From NCBI RefSeq assembly GCF_018224955.1, contig NZ_JAGTUU010000002.1:62001-126000 (forward strand): DNA of 64,000 nt, given 5' to 3'. The notes under the pieces are model-generated. The model ran no database searches, had not been told where the DNA came from, and was given only the letters and a program-made list of their open reading frames with translations. The stretch comes from Thetidibacter halocola (GTDB lineage: Bacteria; Pseudomonadota; Alphaproteobacteria; Rhodobacterales; Rhodobacteraceae). Position 1 is the first letter of the stretch, and each line of letters opens with the position of its first letter. Positions 43,796 to 52,132 of this stretch are shown in pieces. Both the position numbers and the translations under genes were made by a program.

Positions 43796-45847
43796 CTAGC
43801 CCGCTGCGTGCAGGACGTCCAGAAAGGCCATGCCGAAACGCTCGGTGCGCTTGTCGCCCAGGATGCGTTCGACGCCATCGGCATCCGAAGGCCGCACCTC
43901 GGCCAGCTTGGCCAGCTGCGAGGCAGAGCAGGTCAGCGGTTTCTCGGTGCCGTCGGGCCCGCGCATCAGCGCGGCCTGCGCCTCCATCAGCGCGTCGTAG
44001 ATCGCGCCGGCATCACGCCCGGCCAGCTTGCGCCGTGCCGGGTGCACTGCCTCGGCCTCGCCGTTCAGCACCTCGAGGAAAGCGGCGCCATAGCGTTCCA
44101 GTTTCTTCGCCCCGACCCCGTTGATCCTCGCCATGTCGTCCAGCGTTGCCGGTCGCGTCTCGGCCATCTCGATCAGGGTGCGGTCGGGAAAGATGACATA
44201 GGCGGGCACGCGCGCCGCCTCGGCCAGCGCGCGGCGCTTTGCCTTGAGCGCGGACAGCATCGGCGCGTCATCCTCGCCCACCAGTTGCTTGACCGCAGGA
44301 CGGTCGGTGGCGCGGGCCAGCGTGTCGCGGCGCAGGTGGATGGTTTCCTCGCCGCGCAGGATCGGGCGGGCGCGGTCGGTCATCACCAGCGCGCCGTGGC
44401 GTTCGGCATCCGGGCGCATCAGGTCCAGCCCCATCATCTGCCGGAACACCGCCTGCCACTGGCCCTGCGACAGGTCCTTGCCCACGCCGAAGGTCGGCAA
44501 CGCGTCATGCCGCCATTGTTTCACCTTGTCGGTGGCCTTGCCGCGCAGGATGTCGATCAGGTGGCCGGTGCCAAAGCGTTCCTCGGTCCGCAGCGCGGCG
44601 GACAGCGCCTTGCGCACGGCCTCGGTGCCGTCGAAGGTCTCGGGCGGGGTATCGCAGAGGTCGCAATGACCGCAGGGCTGGGCGGTTTCACCGAAGTAGG
44701 CCAGCAGCGCCACGCGGCGGCAACCCTGCGCCTCGGCCAGGCCCAGAAGCGCGTTCAGGCGGCCGTGATCGGCGGCGCGACGTTCCGGCGGGGCCAGCCC
44801 CTCGTCGATCTGGGCGCGGCGCAGGCGGATGTCGTCGGCCCCATACAGCGTCAGTGTCTCGGCCGGTGCACCGTCGCGCCCGGCGCGGCCGATTTCCTGG
44901 TAATAGGCCTCGATGCTCTTGGGCAGGTCGGAATGGGCAACCCAGCGGATATCGGGCTTGTCTACGCCCATGCCGAAGGCGACCGTGGCGCAGACGATCA
45001 GCCCATCCTCGGTGGCGAACCGTTCCTCGACCGCGCGGCGCGGCTCGGCCTCCATCCCGCCGTGGTAGAAGGCGGTCGGGTGCCCCTCGTCGCGCAGGGC
45101 CTGGGACAGAACCTCTGTCCGCGCGCGGGTGCCGCAATAGACGATGCCCGATTGCCCCCGGCGTGCGGCGGCAAAGGACAGTATCTGATTGCGCGGGCTG
45201 TCCTTGGGCTGAAAGGCGAGGTGAATGTTGGGCCGGTCGAAACCGCGCAGGAAGCTGCGCGGTGCATGCCCGTCGAACAGCCGCGTCACGATCTCGTCGC
45301 GCGTTTCCTGGTCGGCGGTCGCGGTGAAGGCCGCCAAAGGCACGTCCAGCGCGCGGCGGAGTTCCCCGATCCGCAGGTAATCGGGGCGGAAATCGTGGCC
45401 CCACTGGCTGACGCAATGTGCCTCGTCCACGGCGATCAGCGACACGCCCGCGCGCGCCAGCATCCGCTGTGTCCCGCCGGAGGCCAGCCGTTCCGGCGCG
45501 AGATAGAGCAGCTTCAGCTCGCCGGAATGGAGCGCGTCGAACACCGCATCGTTTTCCTCGGGCGTGTTGGCCGAGGTCAGCGCCCCTGCCGCCACGCCCG
45601 TCTCGATCAGGCCGCGGACCTGGTCGCGCATCAGCGCGATGAGCGGAGAGATCACCACCGTCACGCCGGGCCGCAGCAGCGCGGGCAACTGGAAACACAG
45701 CGACTTGCCGCCGCCCGTCGGCATGATGGCCAGCACGTTCTCGCCGTGTGCCACGGCCTCGACGATCTCCTCCTGCCCGGGGCGGAAGGCGTCAAAGCCG
45801 AAAACGTCGCGCAGCAGGGCTGCGGCGTTGGTCATGTCTCGGGGCAT
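43796..45847 (-). CDS. recQ: ATP-dependent DNA helicase RecQ
   Basis: About 683 residues: superfamily-2 helicase core (FDAFRPGQEEIVEA, MPTGGGKSLCFQLPAL, VDEAHCVSQWGHDFRPDY, QEIGRAGRDG), a RecQ zinc-binding region (RRVALLAYFGE, CGHCDLC), a winged helix, and a C-terminal HRDC (residues about 565-630, LDDMARINGVGAKKLERYG). A second, weaker HRDC-like segment ends the protein (RILGDKRTERFGMAFLDVL). It unwinds DNA in recombination repair. ATGs at 45847 and 45835 are both plausible, neither with a strong ribosome site; a GTG at 45892 extends the frame without homology. Confidence 0.93.
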   Translation of the reverse strand: MPRDMTNAAALLRDVFGFDAFRPGQEEIVEAVAHGENVLAIMPTGGGKSLCFQLPALLRPGVTVVISPLIALMRDQVRGLIETGVAAGALTSANTPEENDAVFDALHSGELKLLYLAPERLASGGTQRMLARAGVSLIAVDEAHCVSQWGHDFRPDYLRIGELRRALDVPLAAFTATADQETRDEIVTRLFDGHAPRSFLRGFDRPNIHLAFQPKDSPRNQILSFAAARRGQSGIVYCGTRARTEVLSQALRDEGHPTAFYHGGMEAEPRRAVEERFATEDGLIVCATVAFGMGVDKPDIRWVAHSDLPKSIEAYYQEIGRAGRDGAPAETLTLYGADDIRLRRAQIDEGLAPPERRAADHGRLNALLGLAEAQGCRRVALLAYFGETAQPCGHCDLCDTPPETFDGTEAVRKALSAALRTEERFGTGHLIDILRGKATDKVKQWRHDALPTFGVGKDLSQGQWQAVFRQMMGLDLMRPDAERHGALVMTDRARPILRGEETIHLRRDTLARATDRPAVKQLVGEDDAPMLSALKAKRRALAEAARVPAYVIFPDRTLIEMAETRPATLDDMARINGVGAKKLERYGAAFLEVLNGEAEAVHPARRKLAGRDAGAIYDALMEAQAALMRGPDGTEKPLTCSASQLAKLAEVRPSDADGVERILGDKRTERFGMAFLDVLHAAG

Positions 45848-45902
45848 GGGCCTGTCGGTTTTGTCCAGATCTGCTCTGGTTTTGACAATCACATACTAAT
45901 GA

Positions 45903-45914
45903 TTGATGAATCAA
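45903..45914. promoter_or_regulatory. Palindromic operator-like sequence upstream of recQ
   Basis: TTGATGAATCAA is a near-perfect inverted repeat (TTGAT-GA-ATCAA) in the AT-rich stretch about 60 bases before the recQ start. It resembles an FNR half-site pair, but the spacing is 2 rather than 4, so FNR is not claimed. It may be a binding site for another regulator of recQ, or chance in an AT-rich promoter. Confidence 0.25.
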
Positions 45915-45972
45915 GCCGTTTAACCACCTGCCCCAAACGGACGGGCGGCCCGACGCCGGTCCCTCGCCACGG

Positions 45973-46266
45973 TCAGTAGCTGTAGAAGAAGCCCGCGTTG
46001 TTCGCCAGGATGATGCGGATCGCGTAGACCGCGATAAGCGCCAGCAGCGGTGCAAGGTCGAGCCCGCCCATCGCCGGCAGGATGCGGCGGATGCGGGAAT
46101 AGATCGGTTCCAGCAGGCGGTTCAGACCGTCCCAGATCTGCGAAACCAGCGGCTGGCGCAGGTTCAGCACCTGGAAGTTGATCAGCCACGACATGATCAC
46201 ATGCGCGATGATGACGAACCACACGATGTCGAGGATCAGCATGACGATCATGAACAGCGATTGCAT
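45973..46266 (-). CDS. YggT-family membrane protein
   Basis: This encodes 97 residues with two hydrophobic segments (LFMIVMLILDIVWFVIIAHVI and a C-terminal LAPLLALIAVYAIRIIL). Between them is the YggT signature, with LRQPLVSQIWDGLNRLLEPIYSRIRRILP. YggT proteins are linked to cell division and osmotic adaptation. The ATG at 46266 is preceded by AAGGA; a longer start at 46299 adds a non-homologous leader. It lies upstream of recQ on the same strand with a 125-base gap. Confidence 0.9.
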   Translation of the reverse strand: MQSLFMIVMLILDIVWFVIIAHVIMSWLINFQVLNLRQPLVSQIWDGLNRLLEPIYSRIRRILPAMGGLDLAPLLALIAVYAIRIILANNAGFFYSY

Positions 46267-46396
46267 CGAAGGGTCCTTTCCCTGTGTCCGGCCGCGCAAC
46301 AGGTAAGCGCATGACCGTCAAAGGACAAGCCTGCCGCAGGGTCTTGGTTGACGGCGCCACGCGAAACGCGCAGGGCGCGGGCGAAAGGAGCCGCCC

Positions 46397-46951
46397 ATGT
46401 ATCCCATCGTCCGCTTTGCCAAGGATTCCTTCCGCACCGCCCGCATGCCGCGCATCGGCCTGTTCGAAACGCATGTCTCGCGCCACCTATGCTGGCCGTG
46501 GGACATCGACCCATGGATGGAGCTGAACAACGGCCGCACGCTGACGCTGTATGACCTGGGCCGCATCCCGCTGGCCATGCGCACCGGCCTGATCGACACG
46601 CTGCGCCGCGAGGGCTGGGGCCTGACGGTGGCGGGGTCAGTGGTGCGCTATCGCCGCCGCATCCGTACATTCGACCGGTTCGAGACGCGCTCGCGCCTGA
46701 TCGGCTGGGACAACCGGTTCCTCTATATCGAGCAGAGCATGTGGAAGACGGATGGCGAATGCGCCAGCCACGCCCTGTTCCGCAGCGCCATCACAGACCG
46801 CAACGGCATCGTCGCGCCCGAGCGCATCGCGCAGGCGATGGGTGTCGATCCGGTCTCGAAGCCGCTGCCAGACTGGGTGGAGGCCTGGATCGCCGCCGAG
46901 GATCAGCGGCCCTGGCCGCCGATGCAGGACGACCTGCCCCCTGTCGCCTGA
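46397..46951 (+). CDS. Acyl-CoA thioesterase-like protein (hotdog fold, 4HBT_2)
   Basis: This encodes 184 residues. The family pattern is visible: CWPWDIDPWMELNNGRTLTLYDLGRI (N-terminal hotdog helix region), VAGSVVRYRRRIRTFDRFETRSRLIGWDNRFLYIEQ and a variable C-terminal tail. It resembles the 4-hydroxybenzoyl-CoA thioesterase-like proteins common in Rhodobacterales; the substrate is unknown. AAAGGAG precedes the ATG at 46397. The MFS gene follows on the same strand after 75 bases. Confidence 0.85.
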   Translation: MYPIVRFAKDSFRTARMPRIGLFETHVSRHLCWPWDIDPWMELNNGRTLTLYDLGRIPLAMRTGLIDTLRREGWGLTVAGSVVRYRRRIRTFDRFETRSRLIGWDNRFLYIEQSMWKTDGECASHALFRSAITDRNGIVAPERIAQAMGVDPVSKPLPDWVEAWIAAEDQRPWPPMQDDLPPVA

Positions 46952-47026
46952 CACCCGGCCCGCTCTTGCCGCTGGACAGACTGCGCCTGCCGGGGTTTGA
47001 TCCCGGCAACTCACAAGGGGGCAGGC

Positions 47027-48391
47027 ATGGCGGGAACGGACCGCAGGAAACGCATCTGGGGATGGATGTTCTTCGATTGGGCGCAACAGCCCTACGCGAC
47101 GCTTGGCCTGACCTTTGTCTTTGCGCCCTATTTCGCCGCTGTCGCCGCCGAGTGGCTGACCGTGCGCGGCGCGGCCGACCCGTCGAGCCAGGCACAGGCG
47201 ATGTGGTCGTCTGCGCAAACGCTCTCGGGCCTGTTCATCGCGCTGTCCGCGCCGCTTCTGGGCGCGTGGACGGATGCGACGGGGCGCAAGGTGCCGTGGA
47301 TCAAGTCCTTTAGCATCGTCACGGTGCTCTGCGCCGCGGGGCTCTGGTTCCTGACGCCGGACGGCGGCAACATCCTGCTGGTGCTGGCGCTGTTCTGGAT
47401 CGGCTTCACCGCGTCGGAATCAGCCTTCAACCTGAACAACGCGCTGCTGCCGGGCCTTGGCACCCCGCAGGAAATCGGGCGGATCAGTGGAGGTGCGACC
47501 GCCTTTGGCTATTGGGGCGGGGTTCTGGCGCTGTTCGCCGTGCTGCTGTTCTTTGCCGAGAACGACAGCGGCAAGACGCTGATCGGCATGGCGCCGGCAT
47601 TCGGCCTCGACCCGGAGACGCGCGAGGGCACGCGGTTCACCGGACCTTTCATCGCGATCTGGTTCGCGCTGTTCATGGTGCCCTATTTCATCTGGTGCCG
47701 CGACCCGGACGATGCGACGGGCAGCCGCCCGGAACTGGGCGTGGTCCTGCGCGATCTCTGGCAGACCATCAAGCGCGTGGCGCGGCAACGCTCCTATGGC
47801 AGCTTCCTGCTGTCCTCGATGTTCTACCGCGACGCGCTGACCGCGCTTTACGCCTACGGCGGCATCTACGCCAAGCTGGTGTTGGGATGGGAGATCATCC
47901 AGATCGGCGTCTTCGGCATCATCGCCGCCATCGCTGCCGCCGTGCTGTCCTGGGTCGGCGGCATCGCCGACCAGCGTATCGGTCCGAAGCCGGTCATCAT
48001 CGGCTGCACGATCATGCTGATCGCCGTCTGCACCGTCATCGTCGGCATGAGCCGGGAAAGCCTGCTGGGCATCCCGCTGGCCGAAGGTTCGGCCATCCCC
48101 GATCTCCTGTTCTACATCTGCGGCGCCGTGATCGGCGGGGCGGGCGGCGCTTTGTATTCCGCGTCGCGGTCGATGATGGTGCGCCATATCGACCCCGAGC
48201 GCGCCGCCGAGGCGTTCGGCCTGTTCGCGCTGACCGGCAAGGCGACGGCTTTCCTTGCCCCCGCGCTCATCACCGTGTTCACGATCTGGACACAATCGAA
48301 CCAGTTGGGCTTTTTGCCAGTGATCTTCCTTTTCCTGATCGGTCTGGCTCTGCTACGCTGGGTTCACCCGGACGGAGCAAGAGCAGTATGA
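47027..48391 (+). CDS. MFS transporter of the UMF1/Atg22-like family
   Basis: This encodes 454 residues with about 12 membrane segments. The start IWGWMFFDWAQQPYATLGLTFVFAPYF is the UMF1/Atg22 hallmark, followed by APLLGAWTDATGRKVPWI (the loop 2-3 MFS motif) and later GGALYSASRSMMVRHIDPERAAEAFGLFAL. The substrate is unknown (amino-acid efflux in eukaryotic Atg22). The ATG at 47027 lies after GGGGGCAGG. The stop overlaps mepA by 4 bases (ATGA). Confidence 0.9.
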   Translation: MAGTDRRKRIWGWMFFDWAQQPYATLGLTFVFAPYFAAVAAEWLTVRGAADPSSQAQAMWSSAQTLSGLFIALSAPLLGAWTDATGRKVPWIKSFSIVTVLCAAGLWFLTPDGGNILLVLALFWIGFTASESAFNLNNALLPGLGTPQEIGRISGGATAFGYWGGVLALFAVLLFFAENDSGKTLIGMAPAFGLDPETREGTRFTGPFIAIWFALFMVPYFIWCRDPDDATGSRPELGVVLRDLWQTIKRVARQRSYGSFLLSSMFYRDALTALYAYGGIYAKLVLGWEIIQIGVFGIIAAIAAAVLSWVGGIADQRIGPKPVIIGCTIMLIAVCTVIVGMSRESLLGIPLAEGSAIPDLLFYICGAVIGGAGGALYSASRSMMVRHIDPERAAEAFGLFALTGKATAFLAPALITVFTIWTQSNQLGFLPVIFLFLIGLALLRWVHPDGARAV

Positions 48392-49311
48392 TCCGAACGA
48401 TCGTTACCCTGACCTTCATCGCCGCGCTGGCGGCCTGCAGCGGTGGTCCGCGCGACATCTCTGGCGAGCGCATGGCCGCGCCCGCCCGGACGATCGACCC
48501 GGTCCTGTCCTCGAAAGAGGCTCGGCAGCTGTTCGGCGCGAAATCCTCGCCTTCCGAGCACAACCCGGCCTCTTATGGCGGCTATGCCAAGGGGTGCCTC
48601 GCCGGAGGCATGCAACTGGCCGATACCGGCCCGACCTGGCAGGCGATGCGTCTCAGCCGCAACCGCAACTGGGGCCGTCCGGAATTGGTGGACTTCGTTC
48701 AGGACCTCAGCCGCAAGGCCGCGCAGCAGCCGGGCTGGAGCGGTCTTTACGTCGGCGACATGAGCCAGCCGCGCGGCGGCCCGATGCTGACGGGGCACAG
48801 CAGCCACCAGATCGGGCTGGATGCCGACATCTGGATGCTGCCCGCCGACAAGCTGAACCTCAGCGTGGCCCAGCGCGAAAACATCTCGTCGATCTCGATG
48901 CAGCGGGCCAGCGGCGCCTATGTCAACGACCGCTGGACGCGCGCCCATCACGAGATCCTCAAGGCCGCGGCCAGCGATCCGCGCGTTGCCCGCATCTTTG
49001 TCTTTCCCGGCGCCAAGGCGCAGATGTGCAAGGACGAGACCGGCGACCGCGCCTATCTGCGCAAGATCCGGCCTTGGTGGGGCCACCACTATCACTTCCA
49101 CGTCCGCCTCAGCTGCCCGCGCGATGCGTCGGGATGCGTCGACCAAGACGCGCCGCCGCCCGGTGACGGCTGCGCCGAGGCGCAGGACTGGGTGAACCGC
49201 ATCCTGAACCCGCCACCGCCCGATCCGAACGCCAAGCCCGCGCCGCCGCGCCGCCAACTGACCATGGGGGATCTGCCAGCCCAATGCGCCGACGTGCTTG
49301 CGTCGCGCTAG
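48388..49311 (+). CDS. mepA: Penicillin-insensitive murein endopeptidase MepA, predicted lipoprotein
   Basis: This encodes 307 residues. An N-terminal lipobox (AALAAC, Cys near residue 17) precedes a MepA (M74) domain. The zinc ligands fall in [16 protein letters not shown] and [28 protein letters not shown] and [11 protein letters not shown] are also typical. It cleaves D-Ala-mDAP crosslinks in peptidoglycan. E. coli MepA is soluble; a lipid anchor here would fix it to a membrane. It is translationally coupled to the MFS gene upstream and overlaps the next gene by 28 bases. Confidence 0.93.
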   Translation: MIRTIVTLTFIAALAACSGGPRDISGERMAAPARTIDPVLSSKEARQLFGAKSSPSEHNPASYGGYAKGCLAGGMQLADTGPTWQAMRLSRNRNWGRPELVDFVQDLSRKAAQQPGWSGLYVGDMSQPRGGPMLTGHSSHQIGLDADIWMLPADKLNLSVAQRENISSISMQRASGAYVNDRWTRAHHEILKAAASDPRVARIFVFPGAKAQMCKDETGDRAYLRKIRPWWGHHYHFHVRLSCPRDASGCVDQDAPPPGDGCAEAQDWVNRILNPPPPDPNAKPAPPRRQLTMGDLPAQCADVLASR

Positions 49312-50177
49312 GCGCGGCCCTTCTGGCGGGCTGCATGGGTTTCGCACCGGCCGACGACCGTGCGTCTGCGCGGGCGGAGTTCCTGCAGAGCTTGGTCTGG
49401 CCGACAAGAGAGCACGGGGCAGGCGGGTTTTCCGGGCTGGACGTGGATGCTGACGGCCAGCACTTCATGGCGATCAGCGATCGCGGCACGATCCTGTCCG
49501 GGCGCTTCATTCGCGAGGCCGGTCGCATCACAGGCATGGAGGCGACTGCCACCCAACCGCTGCGCGCGCCGGACGGACACATCCCGAAGGATCACATCCA
49601 CGATGCCGAAGGCCTTGCGCTTTCCGCCGACGGCGGGGTCTTCGTGTCCTACGAAGCAATCCACCGCATCCGCGATCACCGCGACCCGCAGAAACCGCGC
49701 AGAATCCCGAGACCGAAGGAATTTGCCGCGCTGCCCGGCAATGGCGGCCTCGAGGCACTGGCCGTCGACGCGGCCGGGCGGCTCTACACCATGCCGGAAC
49801 GCTCTGGCCGCCTGAACGAACCCTTTCCGATCTGGCGCTTCGATGGCACATGGAGCCAGCCCTTTGCCCTGTCCCGCAGCAACGGCTTTCTGCCTGTCGG
49901 TGCAGATTTCGGGCCCGACGGGCGGCTCTACGTGCTGGAACGGGCCTTTCCCGGTTTTGGTTTTCGCAGCCGGGTGCGCAGTTTTACCGTTACGGACACT
50001 ACGCTGGGCGATGAACGCATCGACGTGAAAACCCCGGTCGGGCGGCATGACAACCTCGAGGGGCTGGCCGTGTGGCGGGATGCGACGGGCGCGATCCGGC
50101 TGACGATGATCTCGGACGACAATTTCCGCAGCTTCCAGCGGACCGAAATCGTGGAATACCGGCTGCCTCTACCGTGA
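49284..50177 (+). CDS. Esterase-like activity of phytase family lipoprotein
   Basis: This encodes 297 residues. A lipobox (LLAGC, Cys at about residue 17) is followed by a six-bladed beta-propeller of the phytase-like esterase type: [56 protein letters not shown] and [15 protein letters not shown], then LTMISDDNF. Substrates are not established for the family. The start lies within the last codons of mepA (28-base overlap), suggesting co-expression. Confidence 0.88.
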   Translation: MRRRACVALGAALLAGCMGFAPADDRASARAEFLQSLVWPTREHGAGGFSGLDVDADGQHFMAISDRGTILSGRFIREAGRITGMEATATQPLRAPDGHIPKDHIHDAEGLALSADGGVFVSYEAIHRIRDHRDPQKPRRIPRPKEFAALPGNGGLEALAVDAAGRLYTMPERSGRLNEPFPIWRFDGTWSQPFALSRSNGFLPVGADFGPDGRLYVLERAFPGFGFRSRVRSFTVTDTTLGDERIDVKTPVGRHDNLEGLAVWRDATGAIRLTMISDDNFRSFQRTEIVEYRLPLP

Positions 50178-50296
50178 CGCCGACGCGGGTGGACAACCGT
50201 CGCACCCTTGCAACAGGGCGCGATCCCCGCTAGACGCCGCCCGTCCGGCGCGGTGCCGGGCCAAGTCCCCGCAACCTTGCAAAAACGGGTTTCAAC
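50178..50296 (+). other. Leader region before yhhQ, possible structured RNA
   Basis: These 119 bases contain a CGCaCCCT-TGCAAC-AGGG-CG hairpin (about 50204-50222), a GC-rich segment and, just before the ATG, CCCCG...CGGG flanking an A5 tract. The ribosome site before 50297 is weak. Because yhhQ genes are sometimes riboswitch-controlled, I looked for a preQ1 fold, but the known consensus does not fit. No gene is seen. Confidence 0.25.
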
Positions 50297-50938
50297 ATGA
50301 CGCGCAAACACCTGCCCGGCATCCTTGCCATGGCGGCCATTGTCCTGGCCTCCAACATCCTCGTCCAGTTCCTGTTCGGCAACTGGCTGACTTGGGGCGC
50401 CTTTACCTATCCGCTCGCCTTTCTTGTCACCGACCTGATGAACCGCCTGTACGGCCCCTCTGCCGCGCGCCAGGTGGTTTTCGCGGGCTTCGTCGTCGGC
50501 GTGTTCTGCTCGCTCGTCGGCACGCAGATCATGTTGCAGGGCGATGGTTATACCTATCCGGCAGTCACGATGCGGATCGCGCTGGGATCTGGCCTTGCGT
50601 TCCTGACGGCGCAACTGCTGGACGTCGCCGTGTTCGACCGGCTGCGCGCGGGCGCCTGGTGGCGGGCGCCGCTGGCCTCGACGCTGATCGGATCGTCGGT
50701 GGATACCGCGCTGTTCTTCACCATCGCTTTCTCGGGCAGCCTGAGTTTCATCGAGCCCGGAAACGACGTTTCCTGGGCCGGCGAGGTGCTGCCGCTGCTG
50801 GGCATGGGACCCGAGGCGCCGCTATGGGTGTCGCTTGCCGTCGCCGACTGGAGCGTCAAGCTGGCGCTGGCACTGGTCGCCCTGATCCCCTTCCGTGTGA
50901 TCGTTTCGCGGGCGACGGAAACGAAAATTTTAGCCTGA
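50297..50938 (+). CDS. yhhQ: Queuosine precursor transporter (VUT/YhhQ family)
   Basis: This encodes 213 residues with about six membrane helices. Family strings are WLTWGAFTYPLAFLVTDLMNRLYG near residues 32-54, GSSVDTALFFTIAF and WSVKLALALVALIPF. YhhQ proteins import queuosine precursors (preQ0/preQ1). It is followed by a short leader region and arfB on the same strand; no queuosine biosynthesis genes are adjacent. Confidence 0.9.
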   Translation: MTRKHLPGILAMAAIVLASNILVQFLFGNWLTWGAFTYPLAFLVTDLMNRLYGPSAARQVVFAGFVVGVFCSLVGTQIMLQGDGYTYPAVTMRIALGSGLAFLTAQLLDVAVFDRLRAGAWWRAPLASTLIGSSVDTALFFTIAFSGSLSFIEPGNDVSWAGEVLPLLGMGPEAPLWVSLAVADWSVKLALALVALIPFRVIVSRATETKILA

Positions 50939-51000
50939 GTCGAAAAAACACTTTGTGGTTTCCGGTACCCATGCCAACATCATCTTGCGTTTCAACAGCT

Positions 51001-51017
51001 GAAAGGAGGTGATCCAG
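51001..51017 (+). promoter_or_regulatory. Extended Shine-Dalgarno: 17-base exact complement of the expected 16S rRNA 3' tail
   Basis: GAAAGGAGGTGATCCAG is the exact reverse complement of CTGGATCACCTCCTTTC, the nearly universal 3' end of alphaproteobacterial 16S rRNA. Normal ribosome sites pair over 4-7 bases; this one can pair over the whole single-stranded tail. The AGGAGG core lies 7 bases before a GTG that opens an 18-codon ORF. The stop of a possible 13-codon frame (MPTSSCVSTAERR, ATG about 50971) lies inside it. This would be an extremely strong ribosome-capture site. Confidence 0.75.
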
Positions 51018-51073
51018 TGTCTAGAGAAGCATTGGAGAAAGGTGTCGGAACAGTTCGTGAGGTGACGCTTTAG
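51017..51073 (+). CDS. Leader peptide ORF (18 aa) upstream of arfB
   Basis: A GTG start with an extreme ribosome site opens MSREALEKGVGTVREVTL, ending in TAG at 51071. The peptide is charged and soluble-looking, with no membrane character and no run of one amino acid. About 70 bases later a strong terminator ends the unit, so this is either a stand-alone tiny gene or a leader controlling arfB, whose ATG lies 134 bases downstream. No family is recognised. Confidence 0.55.
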   Translation: MSREALEKGVGTVREVTL

Positions 51074-51143
51074 GGCAGCCCCTGGGGCCGAAAACTCCGA
51101 ATTGGCGAGCAGTGTCTAACCGACCCCCGCCTCCGAATTCTCG

Positions 51144-51175
51144 AAGGGCCGTCCGAAATCCAGGGCGGCCCTTTT
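51144..51175 (+). terminator. Rho-independent terminator between the leader ORF and arfB
   Basis: AAGGGCCGTCC (51144-51154) and GGGCGGCCCTT (51163-51173) form an 11-base-pair stem (one G-T pair) with an 8-base loop, followed by TTTTC. It ends only 32 bases before the arfB start codon, leaving little room for a separate promoter. Expression of arfB may therefore depend on readthrough. Confidence 0.8.
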
Positions 51176-51207
51176 CACGTCGCCCGTCCTGCCTTACCTG
51201 ACCCATC

Positions 51208-51627
51208 ATGCGCATCACAGACCAGATACGGATCGAGGACTGGGAACTGACCGAACAGTTCATCCGCGCCTCGGGGCCCGGCGGGCAGAACGTCAACAAA
51301 GTGTCGACAGCGGTCGAGTTGCGCTTTGAGGCAGAGCGGTCACCCAACCTGCCCGGCCCGGTCAAGGCCCGGCTGAAACGCTTGGCAGGCCGGCGCTGGA
51401 CCAAGGAGGGCGCGCTGGTCATCCAGGTCGACGAGACGCGCAGCCAGGCCCGAAACCGCGAGATCGCCCGCGACCGGCTGGCAGAACTGATCCGTAAGGC
51501 GCTGGAAAAACCCAAGCGGCGCATCCCGACCAAACCGACCTTCGGTTCGCAAAAGCGGCGGCTTCAGGCAAAGAAGGAACGCGGTTCGGTCAAGTCGCTG
51601 CGCGGCAAGGTCGATCCCGAGACCTAG
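51208..51627 (+). CDS. arfB: Ribosome-rescue peptidyl-tRNA hydrolase ArfB (YaeJ)
   Basis: This encodes 139 residues with the release-factor GGQ motif in ASGPGGQNVNKVSTAVELRF (about residues 24-43) and a basic C-terminal tail (KPKRRIPTKPTFGSQKRRLQAKK) that enters the mRNA channel of stalled ribosomes. It hydrolyses peptidyl-tRNA on non-stop complexes. There is no recognisable Shine-Dalgarno before the ATG at 51208, in contrast to the extreme one upstream. It is convergent with tspO. Confidence 0.94.
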   Translation: MRITDQIRIEDWELTEQFIRASGPGGQNVNKVSTAVELRFEAERSPNLPGPVKARLKRLAGRRWTKEGALVIQVDETRSQARNREIARDRLAELIRKALEKPKRRIPTKPTFGSQKRRLQAKKERGSVKSLRGKVDPET

Positions 51628-51665
51628 GAACCCGCGTTCCGGTTGGTGAGCCGTCGATCCGGCGG

Positions 51666-52127
51666 CTACGCGACCTTGCCAGGGTTGAGCCGCAACACGC
51701 TGGCGTTCAGCGCGCCCGCGATGCTGACCCAGACGAGGTAAGGCACGAACAGAAGACCCGCGATCCAGTCGACAGACCAGAGTGCGATCATCGTCGCCGC
51801 CACCGACAGCCACAGCGCGGACAGCACGATCAGGCCAAGACGGATCTTGCGCAGCCCGAAAAAGACCGGAGTCCAAAGCCCGTTCAACGCGATCTGCAAA
51901 GACCACAGCGCCATCGCAAGGCTGTTGCCCTCGGCCAACGCCACGCGGGCGCCAGCGGTAGCCATGCACAGGTAGAGCGTCGTCCAGGTTACTGGAAAGA
52001 CCCAGTTCGGCGGGGTCCAGCGCGGTTTGGTCAGGTCGCGATACCATTGGCCCGGCGGAAAGAGACCACCGGTCGAGCCCGCCGCGAAGCAGGCCGCAAG
52101 GAAAACCGCGAAGAGAATCCAGAACAT
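51666..52127 (-). CDS. tspO: Tryptophan-rich sensory protein TspO/MBR
   Basis: This encodes 153 residues with five membrane helices and the TspO pattern (WYRDLTKPRWTPPNWVFPVTWTTLYLCMA, LNGLWTPVFFGLRKI, LFVPYLVWVSIAGALNASVLRLN). In Rhodobacter, TspO is an outer-membrane tetrapyrrole-linked regulator that dampens photosynthesis gene expression under oxygen. The location, 5 bases downstream of crtB in the same orientation, matches the classical crtI-crtB-tspO arrangement. Confidence 0.94.
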   Translation of the reverse strand: MFWILFAVFLAACFAAGSTGGLFPPGQWYRDLTKPRWTPPNWVFPVTWTTLYLCMATAGARVALAEGNSLAMALWSLQIALNGLWTPVFFGLRKIRLGLIVLSALWLSVAATMIALWSVDWIAGLLFVPYLVWVSIAGALNASVLRLNPGKVA

Positions 52128-52132
52128 CTGTG

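Noticed and set aside
45903-45914. FNR/FnrL box upstream of recQ
   Set aside because: The half-sites TTGAT and ATCAA are spaced by 2 bases instead of 4; kept only as a low-confidence palindrome.
50178-50296. preQ1 riboswitch upstream of yhhQ
   Set aside because: The short leader has a CCCG...CGGG pairing and an A tract, but I cannot fit the preQ1-I, -II or -III consensus.
51001-51017. Fragment of a 16S rRNA gene on the minus strand
   Set aside because: The match stops after 17 bases, exactly at the single-stranded tail; no helix 45 or other rRNA sequence follows.
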